The notes under the pieces: model-generated
The model's input: only the letters and a program-made list of their open reading frames with translations
Databases searched by the model: none
Told to the model about the DNA's origin: nothing
Assembly (NCBI GenBank): GCA_025062325.1
Contig: JANXAL010000021.1
Span: 1-40,187, forward strand
Direction: 5' to 3'
Length of the DNA: 40,187 nt
DNA from: Roseiflexus sp.
Lineage (GTDB): Bacteria; Chloroflexota; Chloroflexia; Chloroflexales; Roseiflexaceae
Shown: positions 6,491-15,942 of the stretch, piece after piece
Layout: every line of letters begins with the position of its first letter
Position numbering within the stretch: position 1 is the first letter of the stretch
Made by a program: the position numbers and the translations under genes

Positions 6491-9302
6491 GGTCGTGCTC
6501 CAGCAAAGCGATATCACGGCGCAGCGTCAGGAGTTCGACGACGTTCGTCATAGCGTCGCCCCAGATCGCTGTGCCATCGGATACGACAGCGGCAAGCGCC
6601 TTCTCGATTATCTCAGGAGGAATCTTCAGCGCCAGCAGGAGAAGATGCGTCGTGAACCAGTGGGTTGTCACCCACCCCCGATCAACGTTGGAGAGCGCAG
6701 TTCGATACATCTCAAAGGCCGCCTGCGCCAGGGCGGGCGTCCAGCGCGCATTGCTTTGCAGCGCCAGATAGAAGAGCAGTCTGACCTGATGAGAACTCCG
6801 GAAGCGCTCGATCTGCGGCAGCAGGAGATCGGCGAGCATTTCCGGCGGCAGAAGATCGATCAGCTCCATACACGCCTGATCGTCGAGGAGCGGCGTCTTG
6901 CTCTCCTGCCAGAAGTTCAACAACGCCAGCGCCCAGTCGGCATCGCGCGCACGCAGCGTGGCAGCGGTCCAGCCCTTGATCAACATCTCGTTGAACGCGC
7001 TCTCTCCAGCGAGCACGAGCAATTGATCCGGCGCGAGATGCCACGCGCGCACCCAGAACGATGGCGGCACACGGCTCACGACAGCAGCCGCGAGAACGCC
7101 CGGCTCTATCGCCTGCGGCGCCTCGCCAGGCGTTGCAGGGACGAGCCCGTCGCGCACGGCGTCGGCGTCGAGGCTGTTGGGGGTCTCCACCGAAAGGCGC
7201 AGCGGCGCCTGATGCAGGTGCAGCATCTGCTGCGCGCGTCGCCACATGCGCTGCACAAAGGCGGACTGCGGCAACCGCACCAGCAGGTCGCGGGCAGCGT
7301 CGCGCACCTCGCTGCGCGCATCGGTCAGGCAGGCTTCCAGCAACGGTTCATCGTCATCGCTCAGCCCAACGGCGAGCGTCTGAACGAACGCTACGCGCGC
7401 TCTGGCAGAGTCTTTGGACCATGTGCTGAGCAGCAACTGCCGCGCCAGCGCCGGATCGGTGCGACGCAGCGTCTGCAACAGATGCACCCGTTGCTCAATC
7501 CTGCCGGTCGTCCACTGATCCGGCGAAAGCGGGACGACACTATCAGTCCACTCAGGATTGATCCGCCCCAGCCAGTCTCCGCGCGCGCCAACCACGCGCC
7601 TGACCAGATCGCGCACACGCGCGTCCTGGCGGGCATATTCAAGCAACACAGGCGCCAGGTGCGGCGGAGCGCGGATGTTGCGATCGGCGAGAGTCGTCAA
7701 CGCCTCGTCCAGCAAGGGGTGCTGCGGCGTTCCAAGGATCGTCTCAAATGTTCGCCACACTTTGTACGGCGGATCGGGGCGCGGTTCGGTTGGCGTCGGC
7801 GGAAAGGCAGGACGCATCTCAGGCAGGAGCGCGCCGCCAAAATCGCGCAGGCCCGCCTCGGCGCTCTGACGCAGATACGATCCGGGATCGGCGACAGCGT
7901 GCCACCCCTGATGGGCAAGACGCAAAAGATCAGGCGGCTGGAGCGGGGATGTTGGAAGAGGGATGCGCGCACTGGCGGTCAGCGTGATCATCCGCTGGCT
8001 GGTGTCCCAGGCGGTCAGTGGCGCAAACGCAAACCCATCCCACAAGCCAAACGTCGTGACGGGCTCGCCGCCGCTGAACGACAGCAGCTTCCACGCGGCC
8101 ATCGGTTCGATCGCCAGCGGTAACGCCCGATTGGTGGCATCGATCAACCACCAGTGATGTGCATCGCCGCTCACAGTGACCTGCCGGATCACTGTCGGAA
8201 ACGCCTCCAGCCATGGCGCCCGTCCCAGAGCATCGGCGTATGCTTCCAGCATCGCGGCGCCGTCTGGCATGCCGTTCTGTGCAAAAACAGCGTCTGCATT
8301 GGCGGACGTACGTTGCAGGATCAACGCGCGCAGCGGGAATGCCGCCGGGAAGTATGCCAGTTCCCCGTAAAAGCGCATGCCAGGGGTGAGATCACTGCCA
8401 AACGGTTGCGAGCGTGGCGCGAAGTACAGCACCAGGGCGATTCTTCCCGCGCTGCTCAAGAGCCAGTTGCGCTGCGTCCGCAGCCCGGTCCGCTCGTCAG
8501 TTTCGAGCGTCTGCGCAACAACGAGCCAGGCGTCTGCCCACGTCTCGCCGTGACGGTGCACCTCCTCCTGCTTCATCGTCCAGCCGAGCGCGGTGCGCAC
8601 CTCGGATTGCGCGCCAGCCGGCAGCGCGTTCAGGTGCCGAAACGCGCGAATGAGCAGATGAATACGGGCAAGCTGCCACACAAGACGCTCAGCCCACAGA
8701 TCGCCGCTAAAGCAGGATTGTGCGGCTGTGCGAATCATGCGTGCAACGCCGGGCAGTTGAGCGTCGATCAGCCGACGTGCGCAATCCTCCCATTCGGAGG
8801 ATGGCATCTGCCGAAGCGCCAGTAAGCCGCGCGAGAGGACATCTTCCAGCCAGCGCTCCAGGGTGCCGAGACCATCCGCTGCGCGCTGCTCACGTTGAGC
8901 GGTGCGTTGCGTCGCAGCCGTTGATGAGCCTGATGATGACGATCGAGACTTTTCAGATGCGTTGGATTGCGTTGTTCGTCGTGCGAGCCGATCCTGCACC
9001 CAGGCTGGCGGCGCTGCCGCGGACACAACGGTCGGGTGCTGAACCGCGAGCAGCACCAGCCCCACCGCGTGTTTGCACGGCGTCTTGCGACTTGGACAGG
9101 AGCAGGCGGCAGTCAGATCATCGAGCGCCACGAACACGCGATAAGGGATGGCGCCGCTGCCTCGATACTCACCCCATAATGCCGCTTCGTGCTGACCAGG
9201 GTTGATCCAGCGGTCGGGTCGGGCGACGCTCTGTCCGTTGCGAAATGCAGCTTCATCGCCTGCAAATGCTCGTATGCGGTTAATGTCAGGCAAATCGAGC
9301 AT
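6471..9302 (-). CDS. SWIM zinc-finger protein, first gene of the MoxR/VWA operon
   Basis: 943 residues from the ATG at 9302. The SWIM motif near the N-terminus has C67-x-C69-x6-C76-x-H78, a complete zinc ligand set. A Ser-rich, low-complexity linker follows (about 120-145), then a long Leu/Ala/Arg-rich region with HEAT-like helical character. AAGG precedes the ATG by about 8 nt. The in-frame TTG at 9377 lies inside the promoter -35 element, so it cannot be the start of that transcript. SWIM domains bind DNA or proteins. Here the domain probably provides target recognition for the MoxR-VWA machine. A frame on the opposite strand stays open for 546 codons (6483-8123) but has no recognisable domain. 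Confidence 0.88.
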   Translation of the reverse strand: MLDLPDINRIRAFAGDEAAFRNGQSVARPDRWINPGQHEAALWGEYRGSGAIPYRVFVALDDLTAACSCPSRKTPCKHAVGLVLLAVQHPTVVSAAAPPAWVQDRLARRTTQSNASEKSRSSSSGSSTAATQRTAQREQRAADGLGTLERWLEDVLSRGLLALRQMPSSEWEDCARRLIDAQLPGVARMIRTAAQSCFSGDLWAERLVWQLARIHLLIRAFRHLNALPAGAQSEVRTALGWTMKQEEVHRHGETWADAWLVVAQTLETDERTGLRTQRNWLLSSAGRIALVLYFAPRSQPFGSDLTPGMRFYGELAYFPAAFPLRALILQRTSANADAVFAQNGMPDGAAMLEAYADALGRAPWLEAFPTVIRQVTVSGDAHHWWLIDATNRALPLAIEPMAAWKLLSFSGGEPVTTFGLWDGFAFAPLTAWDTSQRMITLTASARIPLPTSPLQPPDLLRLAHQGWHAVADPGSYLRQSAEAGLRDFGGALLPEMRPAFPPTPTEPRPDPPYKVWRTFETILGTPQHPLLDEALTTLADRNIRAPPHLAPVLLEYARQDARVRDLVRRVVGARGDWLGRINPEWTDSVVPLSPDQWTTGRIEQRVHLLQTLRRTDPALARQLLLSTWSKDSARARVAFVQTLAVGLSDDDEPLLEACLTDARSEVRDAARDLLVRLPQSAFVQRMWRRAQQMLHLHQAPLRLSVETPNSLDADAVRDGLVPATPGEAPQAIEPGVLAAAVVSRVPPSFWVRAWHLAPDQLLVLAGESAFNEMLIKGWTAATLRARDADWALALLNFWQESKTPLLDDQACMELIDLLPPEMLADLLLPQIERFRSSHQVRLLFYLALQSNARWTPALAQAAFEMYRTALSNVDRGWVTTHWFTTHLLLLALKIPPEIIEKALAAVVSDGTAIWGDAMTNVVELLTLRRDIALLEHDRDQSAA

Positions 9303-9348
9303 GAAGCATACCTTGCCGCCAATTGCAGGCTGACGGCGTTCCGGTAGC

Positions 9349-9377
9349 AGTATTGCACATCCGTTCGCTTTTGTCAA
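9349..9377 (-). promoter_or_regulatory. Near-consensus sigma-70 promoter of the SWIM-MoxR-DUF5682-VWA operon
   Basis: On the minus strand the -35 is TTGACA (9372-9377, perfect), the spacer is 17 bp and the -10 is AATACT (9349-9354), preceded by TGC. Transcription would start near 9342 and give a leader of about 40 nt before the ATG at 9302. It lies between MsrQ's stop and the SWIM gene. No further promoter of comparable quality is visible inside the operon. Confidence 0.75.
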
Positions 9378-9425
9378 TGGTCTGAGGTTCCGTGCACATC
9401 CGCGTCCCGGTCATCGAGGATGTCC

Positions 9426-10085
9426 TCACCTGCTCCGGGGCGTGCCGCGAGCAGGGGTGCGCTCGCTGCCGTCGGCAGCAGAGGCGCTGCCGGATGTACG
9501 CCGCCATGCCTCGATCCGGCGGCGTATCGCTGGCAGCCGCAGGATCAGCAGCAGCGCCACCAGCGCGCCAAGAAACAGCGGCTGTCGAATATCGCTCTTC
9601 TGCGCCCAGGCATAGTGGACCAGCGCCAGCGGCACTGCCAGGTACACCAGGCGATGCAGGAGCTTCCAGGATCGTCCCAACCGCCGCTGCCATCCCTTCG
9701 TCGAGGTCAGCGCCAGCGGCGTGAGGAGCAGGAGCGCCGTCGTTCCGACGAGGATATACCGCTTCTCGGCGACTTCCTGCACAATCAGGGGAATGTTGAG
9801 GCCAAAATCGAGCGCCGTGAAGATCAGCATGTGCAGCACAGCGTAGAGGAAGCCGTACAGTCCGAGCGGACGACGCAGGACAAGGACGCGCTTCCAGCCG
9901 CTCACGACGCTTAGCGGCGTGCAGACGAGCGATGCAATCAGCAGCATAATCGCTGCATAGCCAGTTCGTTGCGTCAGGTATTGGATAGGATTGACCGTCA
10001 GGTTTCCGGCGAACGCATCCCACGCCAGCAGCGCCAGCGGCGCCAGTCCAGCCAAGTGGACAGCATGTGTCCAATACTGTTTCAC
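9426..10085 (-). CDS. msrQ: MsrQ (YedZ), haem-binding membrane subunit of methionine sulfoxide reductase
   Basis: 219 residues from the GTG at 10085, similar in length to E. coli MsrQ. The family order is visible: WTHAVHLAGL at the start, GYAAIMLLIASLVCTPL, RRPLGLYGFLYAVLHML, a TSTKGWQRRLG loop, and WKLLHRLVYLAVPLALVHY. Conserved His residues in the helices would hold the haem. About six membrane segments are present. MsrQ passes electrons from the quinone pool to MsrP, whose gene lies upstream on the same strand. No clear ribosome site precedes the GTG. The ORF stays open to 10277, but that part is repeat-derived. The C-terminal tail after the last helix is Ser/Arg/Ala-rich and unlike the family. 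Confidence 0.9.
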   Translation of the reverse strand: MKQYWTHAVHLAGLAPLALLAWDAFAGNLTVNPIQYLTQRTGYAAIMLLIASLVCTPLSVVSGWKRVLVLRRPLGLYGFLYAVLHMLIFTALDFGLNIPLIVQEVAEKRYILVGTTALLLLTPLALTSTKGWQRRLGRSWKLLHRLVYLAVPLALVHYAWAQKSDIRQPLFLGALVALLLILRLPAIRRRIEAWRRTSGSASAADGSERTPARGTPRSR

Positions 10086-10688
10086 GTTGGGGCGGGTCTG
10101 AGACCCGCCTGTATCCTCCGGGTAGGGATGAGATCTAATCACACGCACCTGTTGTTTCGCGTCTGTCAGCGAATAGGGAAGCGAATAAACGAAAAAAGAA
10201 GAACGAATGCGCACTGCTCGTCGCACGTTTCCGGTCTCTCCCCGCGCGCCTCTTACCCTTTGCCTCTCGCCTCGCACCTCTTGCCGCTCTGCGGTCAGCG
10301 AATCGAGAAGCGAAGAAACGAGTGGAAGCGCAGAGCGAATGCGCCGAGCCTCATGCCTCTTGCCCCTCGCCTCTCGCCTCGCGCCTCTCTGCGGTCAGCA
10401 AATCAGGAAGCGAAGAAATGAACAAAATGAGGAACAAATGCGAACTGCTCGTTGCGCGTCTCTGGTCTTTCCCCGCGCGCCTCTGGACTCGTGCCTCTCG
10501 CCTCGCCTGCGGGATGATCCACGACGGACACGAAGCGACACGAAGGACCTTTTCTTGCCACGGTCACCCTTCGCCTGTTTGCTTTTCCTGCTACGCGCCT
10601 CTCTTGCCTCTTGCCGCGCGCCTTATCCCCTCTTGCCCCTCGCCTCTTGCCTCACGTCTCTTCTGCCGCGCGCCTCTTGCCTTTCGCC
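10086..10688. repeat. Low-complexity gap with three imperfect tandem repeats between msrP and msrQ
   Basis: Three imperfect units each begin with a GTCAGCrAAT element (near 10164, 10293 and 10393). A GAAGCGAAkAAA stretch follows, then an AATGCG element, then a long pyrimidine-rich tract built from CCTCTTGCC and TCGCCTCGCGCC words. The tract continues to about 10688 on the plus strand. A separate hairpin, GGCGGGTC-TGA-GACCCGCC, lies at 10091-10109. Several frames stay open here, but their products are only Arg/Ser/Leu-rich low complexity. I see no gene. The insert separates two genes that are normally adjacent. Confidence 0.65.
10091..10109. repeat. GGCGGGTC hairpin, copy 1
   Basis: Perfect 8-bp arms (10091-10098 and 10102-10109) around a TGA loop. 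The same arms with a GCA loop recur at 28541-28563. It sits just upstream of the msrQ GTG, within what should be its leader, so it could affect msrQ translation. No T-run follows in either direction. Confidence 0.7.
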
Positions 10689-11624
<936 letters not shown>

Positions 11625-11720
11625 TCTAAACCTCGCTGTGTCGCACACTGTCGCGTCATTTCAATGACTGACCAAACGACTCTACGCACCGAAGCCAGAA
11701 ACGGTTGTGTCAGCCAGCGT

Positions 11721-12650
11721 TTACACATCGTCGCCGTACAGCGGCGTGCTCAGGTAGCGCTCGCCGTTCGAGGCGGAGATGAAGACGATCAGCTTGCCCG
11801 CGTTTTCAGGGCGACGGGCAACCTCCAGCGCCGCATACGCCGCTGCGCCGGAACTGATGCCGACCATCAGCCCCTCTTCGCGCGCCAGGCGACGCGCCAT
11901 CTCGAAGGCTTGCTCGTTCGAGACGCGGAAGACCTCGTCATAGGCCTTGGTATTGAGCACCTCGGGGATGAACCCTGCGCCAATTCCCTGGATCTTATGG
12001 GGACCGGGCTTGCCCCCCGACAGCACCGGCGACGCCTCGGGTTCCACAGCAACAACATAGAACGACGGCTTACGCGACTTGATCACTTCCGAGACGCCAG
12101 TAAGCGTTCCACCGGTGCCGACGCCAGCCACCAGAATATCGATCTGTCCATCAGTGTCGCGCCACAGTTCCTCGGCAGTCGTGCGGCGATGAATTTCAGG
12201 GTTGGCAGGATTCTTGAACTGCTGCGGAATCCAGGCGTTCGGCAGTTCAGCGGCGATAGCTTCCGCCTGCGCAATCGCCCCGCGCATGCCCTCGGCGCCC
12301 GGAGTCAGCACCAACTCGGCGCCGAAGCCGCGCAGAAGTTTGCGCCGCTCGATGCTCATCGTTTCGGGCATGGTCAGAATGACTTTATATCCTTTTGCCG
12401 CCGCCACGAACGCTAGCCCGATGCCGGTGTTGCCGCTCGTCGGCTCGACAATCACCGTCTCGCCAGGGCGAATGATGCCCTCGCGCTCGGCAGCTTCGAT
12501 CATCGCCAACCCAATGCGGTCCTTGACACTGCCAGCGGGATTGAACCATTCGAGTTTGGCAACCACCGTGGCATGCGTGGTATTCACACGGTTCAGGCGC
12601 ACAAGTGGCGTGTTGCCTACTAGTTCGGTAATGCTGCCATAGATGCGCAT
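11721..12650 (-). CDS. cysK: Cysteine synthase (O-acetylserine sulfhydrylase)
   Basis: 309 residues, the usual length for CysK. PLP binds Lys43 in NPAGSVKDR. The substrate loop TSGNTG is at 71-76, and the phosphate-binding [10 protein letters not shown] loop is at about 175-184. The C-terminal half has [12 protein letters not shown] and [10 protein letters not shown], characteristic of the CysK type. GAGG lies 5-6 nt before the ATG. The enzyme makes cysteine from O-acetylserine and sulfide in the cytoplasm. The gene is monocistronic and divergent from the CpXC gene, with a strong promoter and a palindrome at the start site. It could equally be the CysM paralogue, but the motifs fit CysK better. 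Confidence 0.94.
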   Translation of the reverse strand: MRIYGSITELVGNTPLVRLNRVNTTHATVVAKLEWFNPAGSVKDRIGLAMIEAAEREGIIRPGETVIVEPTSGNTGIGLAFVAAAKGYKVILTMPETMSIERRKLLRGFGAELVLTPGAEGMRGAIAQAEAIAAELPNAWIPQQFKNPANPEIHRRTTAEELWRDTDGQIDILVAGVGTGGTLTGVSEVIKSRKPSFYVVAVEPEASPVLSGGKPGPHKIQGIGAGFIPEVLNTKAYDEVFRVSNEQAFEMARRLAREEGLMVGISSGAAAYAALEVARRPENAGKLIVFISASNGERYLSTPLYGDDV

Positions 12651-12675
12651 GCGTTCCTCTTTCGTTTGTTATTTT

Positions 12676-12687
12676 TGTTACGTAACA
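12676..12687. promoter_or_regulatory. Perfect 12-bp palindrome TGTTACGTAACA at the cysK start site
   Basis: TGTTACGTAACA equals its own reverse complement. It falls immediately downstream of the -10, covering the predicted +1 of cysK, where a bound dimeric repressor would block transcription. The regulator is not identifiable here. Its operator role is inference from position and symmetry. Confidence 0.5.
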
Positions 12688-12692
12688 TTGTA

Positions 12693-12721
12693 AGTATACG
12701 TCCCATAATCGCGCCCGTCAA
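12693..12721 (-). promoter_or_regulatory. Consensus-like promoter of cysK
   Basis: On the minus strand TTGACG (-35, 12716-12721) is followed by a 17-bp spacer and TATACT (-10, 12693-12698). A start near 12686 is expected, giving a leader of about 36 nt. The divergent CpXC promoter lies only 40 bp away. Confidence 0.75.
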
Positions 12722-12756
12722 GCGTTGCAGAGGCAGGATCGCTGAGGCGCAATCCA

Positions 12757-12765
12757 TGCTATAAT
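12757..12765 (+). promoter_or_regulatory. Extended -10 promoter of the CpXC gene
   Basis: TGCTATAAT gives a perfect TATAAT (12760-12765) with the TGn extension. No good -35 is visible at 17 bp, as expected for extended -10 promoters. The longer word CCATGCTATAAT recurs before lon and, with one change, before galE. Confidence 0.65.
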
Positions 12766-12828
12766 ACGGATGGCTGGTTATTTGTCGCGCCGGTGCGTCC
12801 GGCGCGCACGTTTCTGAAAGGGCTTCGC

Positions 12829-14157
12829 GTGACCACTGGTCCCTCATCACAGACGATTCAACTGGCCTGTCCGTCCTGTCGTGCACCGTTACGCGCGTCG
12901 GTTGTGACGATCATCGATGCAGCGCAGCACCCCGAATTGAAGGCGCGCCTGATCGCCGGGCAGTTGAACATGGCGATGTGTCCGAGCTGTGGTATGGCGA
13001 TTATGATCAGCGCGCCGCTGTTCTACCACGATGCTGCCAAACAACTGGCATTTGTGCACTTTCCGCAACAACTCAACGCCCGTCAGGATGAGCAGGAGCG
13101 ATTCATCGGCGATGCGACAGCGCTCATCATGCGCGCGCTGCCGCCCAATGCGCCGCGCGGCTATCTGCTCGCGCCCCGTCGCTTTCTAACGCTTAACTCC
13201 TTGATTGATGCCGTGCTCGAGGCAGATGGCGTGTCGCGCGAGAAGATTGAAGCGCATCGTCAGCGCGTCGATCTAATCGGACGGTTAGCGGAAGCTGCCG
13301 AACGCGGCGATGAGGCGCTTGCCGCACTTGTCGATCAGCACCGCGATGCGATCAACGATGAGTTCTTCGCCGCGATCGACGCTTTCATCGCTGCCAGTCG
13401 CCAGGTTGGGCGCGATGACTCGGCGCAACTGTTGCTGGCGCTGCGTCGACGCCTGGCGGCGATGGTCGGCTTTACCGGCGCAGGCGACGCGGGCGATATG
13501 CCCGAAATGGCGACATCTGAAGCGGTCGAGCGTCTGATCGCTGCGAGCGACGATGAACTGGAAGGGCTAATCGCCGAACTCCGTCCTGCCATCGATTACA
13601 GCTTCTTCGAGGCATGGACAGCGCGCATCGATCAGGCGGAACAGGCTGGCGACCGTGCGACGGCGGAGCGTCTGACCGCCCGGCGGAGCGTCATTCTCGA
13701 AACCGTTGAGCGAATGGACCGCGAGGCGCAGGCGGTGTTCGAGGCTGCGGCGAGCCTGTTGCGCGAGGCGCTCGATGCGCCCGATCCCGAGCGTGTGCTG
13801 CGCGAACGCAGCAATCAGATTAACGAGGCGTTCATGCTGGTGGTGCAGTCGAACCTGGCAGCCGCTGAACGCAGTGGCCAGACTCAGTTGGTAGAGCGCC
13901 TGCGCACGATCGAACGCCTGGCGACGCAGATCGTCGAAGAATCGCTCTCGCCAGAAGACCGGTTCATCAACCAGTTGCTCCAGGCGGAGACGCCCCAGAG
14001 TGCCACAAAGCTTCTGCGCCAGAACTTGGCGATGATTACGCCAGCATTCGTCAAGCGTCTAAACGAGCTGGCGGATCAGATGGACAAAAATGGACGTAAG
14101 CCTGCCGGAGAACGTCTGCGCCAGTTGGCGCGCGAAGCAAGCGTGATGCTATTTTGA
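12829..14157 (+). CDS. CpXC domain protein, unknown function
   Basis: 442 residues from the GTG at 12829. The N-terminal zinc-ribbon-like CpXC domain has CPSC (about 13-16) and CPSC again near residue 50, with a hydrophobic FYHD..KQLAFVHFP stretch, as in this family. The remaining 340 or so residues are helical, rich in Ala/Arg/Glu/Leu, and probably form long coiled or repeat helices (for example EAAASLLREALDAPDPERVLRERSNQINEAF). AAAGGG lies about 6 nt before the GTG. The in-frame GTG at 12793 is less likely. No signal peptide is seen. The function is unknown. The gene ends by overlapping the convergent gene by 9 nt. Confidence 0.85.
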   Translation: MTTGPSSQTIQLACPSCRAPLRASVVTIIDAAQHPELKARLIAGQLNMAMCPSCGMAIMISAPLFYHDAAKQLAFVHFPQQLNARQDEQERFIGDATALIMRALPPNAPRGYLLAPRRFLTLNSLIDAVLEADGVSREKIEAHRQRVDLIGRLAEAAERGDEALAALVDQHRDAINDEFFAAIDAFIAASRQVGRDDSAQLLLALRRRLAAMVGFTGAGDAGDMPEMATSEAVERLIAASDDELEGLIAELRPAIDYSFFEAWTARIDQAEQAGDRATAERLTARRSVILETVERMDREAQAVFEAAASLLREALDAPDPERVLRERSNQINEAFMLVVQSNLAAAERSGQTQLVERLRTIERLATQIVEESLSPEDRFINQLLQAETPQSATKLLRQNLAMITPAFVKRLNELADQMDKNGRKPAGERLRQLAREASVMLF

Positions 14158-14580
14158 TTTCGGAGCGGGCGCGCCAGTTTCGATCTGCTGGCGCGCCTGG
14201 CGCATCAACTGCTCGAGTCGGGCGTTGATGATCTCCTGCCACTCGGCTGCTTCATGATCCTCGAGCGCCCCGCCGCCGTACTTCAGCTCCATCGCCATAT
14301 CCCACCCTTTGCGCTGCGCAAAGCGCTCCAGTTGTTCGCGCCGCTCTCGTGGCCAGCGTTCAATATAGCGCTGAAATGCGCGCACCAATTTGCCGGACCC
14401 ATCGGGGTTGAGCGCAGGGAGAGCGAAGGTGTCGTGCCCCTCATGGGTCGTGTCAGGCTTCTTTGCGGAAGTGAAGTAGATCGCCATGCATGTGCGGCAG
14501 CAACGATACTCGCCAGCCCCGTTGAAGTCAGCAGGGTTGCTCGCAATTGCGCCAATGAGCATACGATCGGTGATGGTCAT
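14149..14580 (-). CDS. Conserved-looking small protein with CCRTC motif, unknown function
   Basis: 143 residues from the ATG at 14580. The N-terminal part has GEYRCCRTCMAIYFTS, which could form half of a metal site or a disulfide. The rest is charged and helical, with an amphipathic C-terminal helix (about 100-135). I do not recognise the family. The ORF extends upstream to 14634, but the ATG at 14580 is the first good methionine, with a weak GGGA ahead of it. It converges on the CpXC gene with a 9-nt overlap of the coding ends. A TGCTACAT sequence near 14620-14635 on this strand may be a -10. Confidence 0.65.
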   Translation of the reverse strand: MTITDRMLIGAIASNPADFNGAGEYRCCRTCMAIYFTSAKKPDTTHEGHDTFALPALNPDGSGKLVRAFQRYIERWPRERREQLERFAQRKGWDMAMELKYGGGALEDHEAAEWQEIINARLEQLMRQARQQIETGAPAPKSK

Positions 14581-14680
14581 GGCATTATTCCCAAACGTAG
14601 CAGTGTTGTACGATACCTTTATGTAGCATAGCATAAGAGAGGAATGTTGTACATACTCTGCGACTGCGGCGCTTCTGCCA

Positions 14681-14689
14681 TGCTATACT
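14681..14689 (+). promoter_or_regulatory. Extended -10 promoter, probably for galE
   Basis: TGCTATACT, within CCATGCTATACT, lies about 185 nt upstream of the galE TTG. No strong -35 is seen. The stretch between it and galE (14690-14873) has no ORF of note but ends in a GGCGCC hairpin. Confidence 0.5.
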
Positions 14690-14835
14690 GTAGCGGCTCA
14701 GGGCATGGGCGCTTCAACCGTAAGGAACGAATGATGCGTGATTGCAAGCGCTTGCCTGTAGCTCATCGCGCGATTTCTGGAAGCGCGAGCGTCGCCTCGC
14801 CTATGCATTGCAGGAGTATCGTATCGCTCTAGCCC

Positions 14836-14855
14836 GGCGCCATTAACCTGGCGCC
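14836..14855 (+). promoter_or_regulatory. GGCGCC hairpin just before the galE ribosome site
   Basis: GGCGCC at 14836-14841 and 14850-14855 with an 8-nt loop gives a 6-bp stem (up to 7 bp with flanking pairs). It ends 5 nt before AAGGAGG (14861-14867). A stem this close to the Shine-Dalgarno could influence initiation. The idea is inference. Confidence 0.35.
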
Positions 14856-14873
14856 ACACGAAGGAGGACCGTC

Positions 14874-15857
14874 TTGAAAATCCTCGTCACCGGCGGCGCT
14901 GGCTATATTGGTAGCATCTGCGCCGCAGAACTCCTTGCCGCAGGTCACGATGTCGTTGTATTCGACAATCTCTATCAGGGTCATCGTGAAGCCGTCCCTG
15001 CTGACGCCGCCTTCGTTGAGGGCGATCTGCGCGATCCCGATGCAGTTGCGCGTCTGTTTCAGCACCACCGCGGTTTCGATGGGATCATGCACTTTGCGTC
15101 GTTTACCCTGGTCGGCGAGAGTATGCAGCAGCCGATCAAGTATCTGCGCGATAATCTGGTGGCAGCGGCGAATCTGCTGGAACAGGCCGTTGCACACGAT
15201 ATCGGGCGCTTCATTCTTTCGTCAACCGCCAATCTGTTCGATGACCCGGAAAAAATCCCAATCGACGCCGACGAGCGGATTGTGCCCGGTTCGCCGTACG
15301 GTGAATCGAAATACTTCATCGAACGGATGCTCTACTGGTTCGAGCGGATCTACGGCCTGAAATACGCCTGCCTGCGCTACTTCAATGCGGCTGGCGGCAC
15401 TCCCGACCGTGGCGAGCACCACGAACCAGAGCTGCATCTGATTCCGATTGTGCTGCAGGTGGCGCTTGGTCAGCGCGAGAAAGTGGTGATCTTCGGCAAC
15501 GATTATCCGACGAAAGATGGCACCTGCGTGCGCGATTACATCCACGTGCTCGATCTGGCGCAGGCGCACATTCTCGCGCTCGAAGCGCTCGACCGGCTTG
15601 GCAGCCGCAAGTACAACCTGGGCAACGGCAACGGGTTCACCAACCTGGAAGTCGTGGAGACGGCGCGGAAAGTGACTGGTCGGCCCATCCCCTATGAGTT
15701 CGGTCCCCGTCGACCCGGTGACCCGGCGATACTGATTGCGTCGTCTGAGGCGATCCGCCGCGAACTCGGCTGGACCCCACGGTTTCCAGAGCTGGAGCAG
15801 ATCATCGGCAGCGCCTGGGAGTGGCATCGCCGCCATCCGTATGGGTATCGCAGTTAG
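14874..15857 (+). CDS. galE: UDP-glucose 4-epimerase (extended SDR)
   Basis: 327 residues, normal for GalE. NAD binding uses GGAGYIG (7-13). The catalytic pair is Tyr142 and Lys146 in PYGESK, with Ser117/Thr118 ahead. Later family blocks are RYFNAAG, a [12 protein letters not shown] block, [23 protein letters not shown] and [12 protein letters not shown]. The start is TTG, chosen because a full AAGGAGG lies 6 nt before it. One oddity is that the usual SSSATVYG block reads SSTANLFDD here. The enzyme interconverts UDP-glucose and UDP-galactose for surface sugars. It could instead act on N-acetylated sugars. The gene is followed by G-rich telomere-like DNA rather than a clear terminator. Confidence 0.93.
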   Translation: MKILVTGGAGYIGSICAAELLAAGHDVVVFDNLYQGHREAVPADAAFVEGDLRDPDAVARLFQHHRGFDGIMHFASFTLVGESMQQPIKYLRDNLVAAANLLEQAVAHDIGRFILSSTANLFDDPEKIPIDADERIVPGSPYGESKYFIERMLYWFERIYGLKYACLRYFNAAGGTPDRGEHHEPELHLIPIVLQVALGQREKVVIFGNDYPTKDGTCVRDYIHVLDLAQAHILALEALDRLGSRKYNLGNGNGFTNLEVVETARKVTGRPIPYEFGPRRPGDPAILIASSEAIRRELGWTPRFPELEQIIGSAWEWHRRHPYGYRS

Positions 15858-15905
15858 GGGTTAGAGGGTAGAGGTTGGGGGTTAGAGGCGAGAGGCAGCC
15901 GTCGA
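15858..15905. repeat. G-rich GGGGTTAG-type tract after galE
   Basis: The stretch directly after the galE stop repeats GGGGTTAGAGG and GAGGTTGGGGGTTAGAGG words, with three or more G-runs. The same style of DNA occurs at 33508-33545 and 38786-38803, in both cases beside gene ends. It could form a G-quadruplex in DNA or RNA. Confidence 0.5.
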
Positions 15906-15942
15906 GCGTGTGAAAGGAGCCGTTGCACGTTGCTGTTGTTAT

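Noticed and set aside
6483-8123. 546-codon open frame antisense to the SWIM gene
   Set aside because: It has no recognisable domain, is rich in Arg/Gln/His as expected for the complement of a GC-rich gene, and opposes a gene with clear SWIM motifs.
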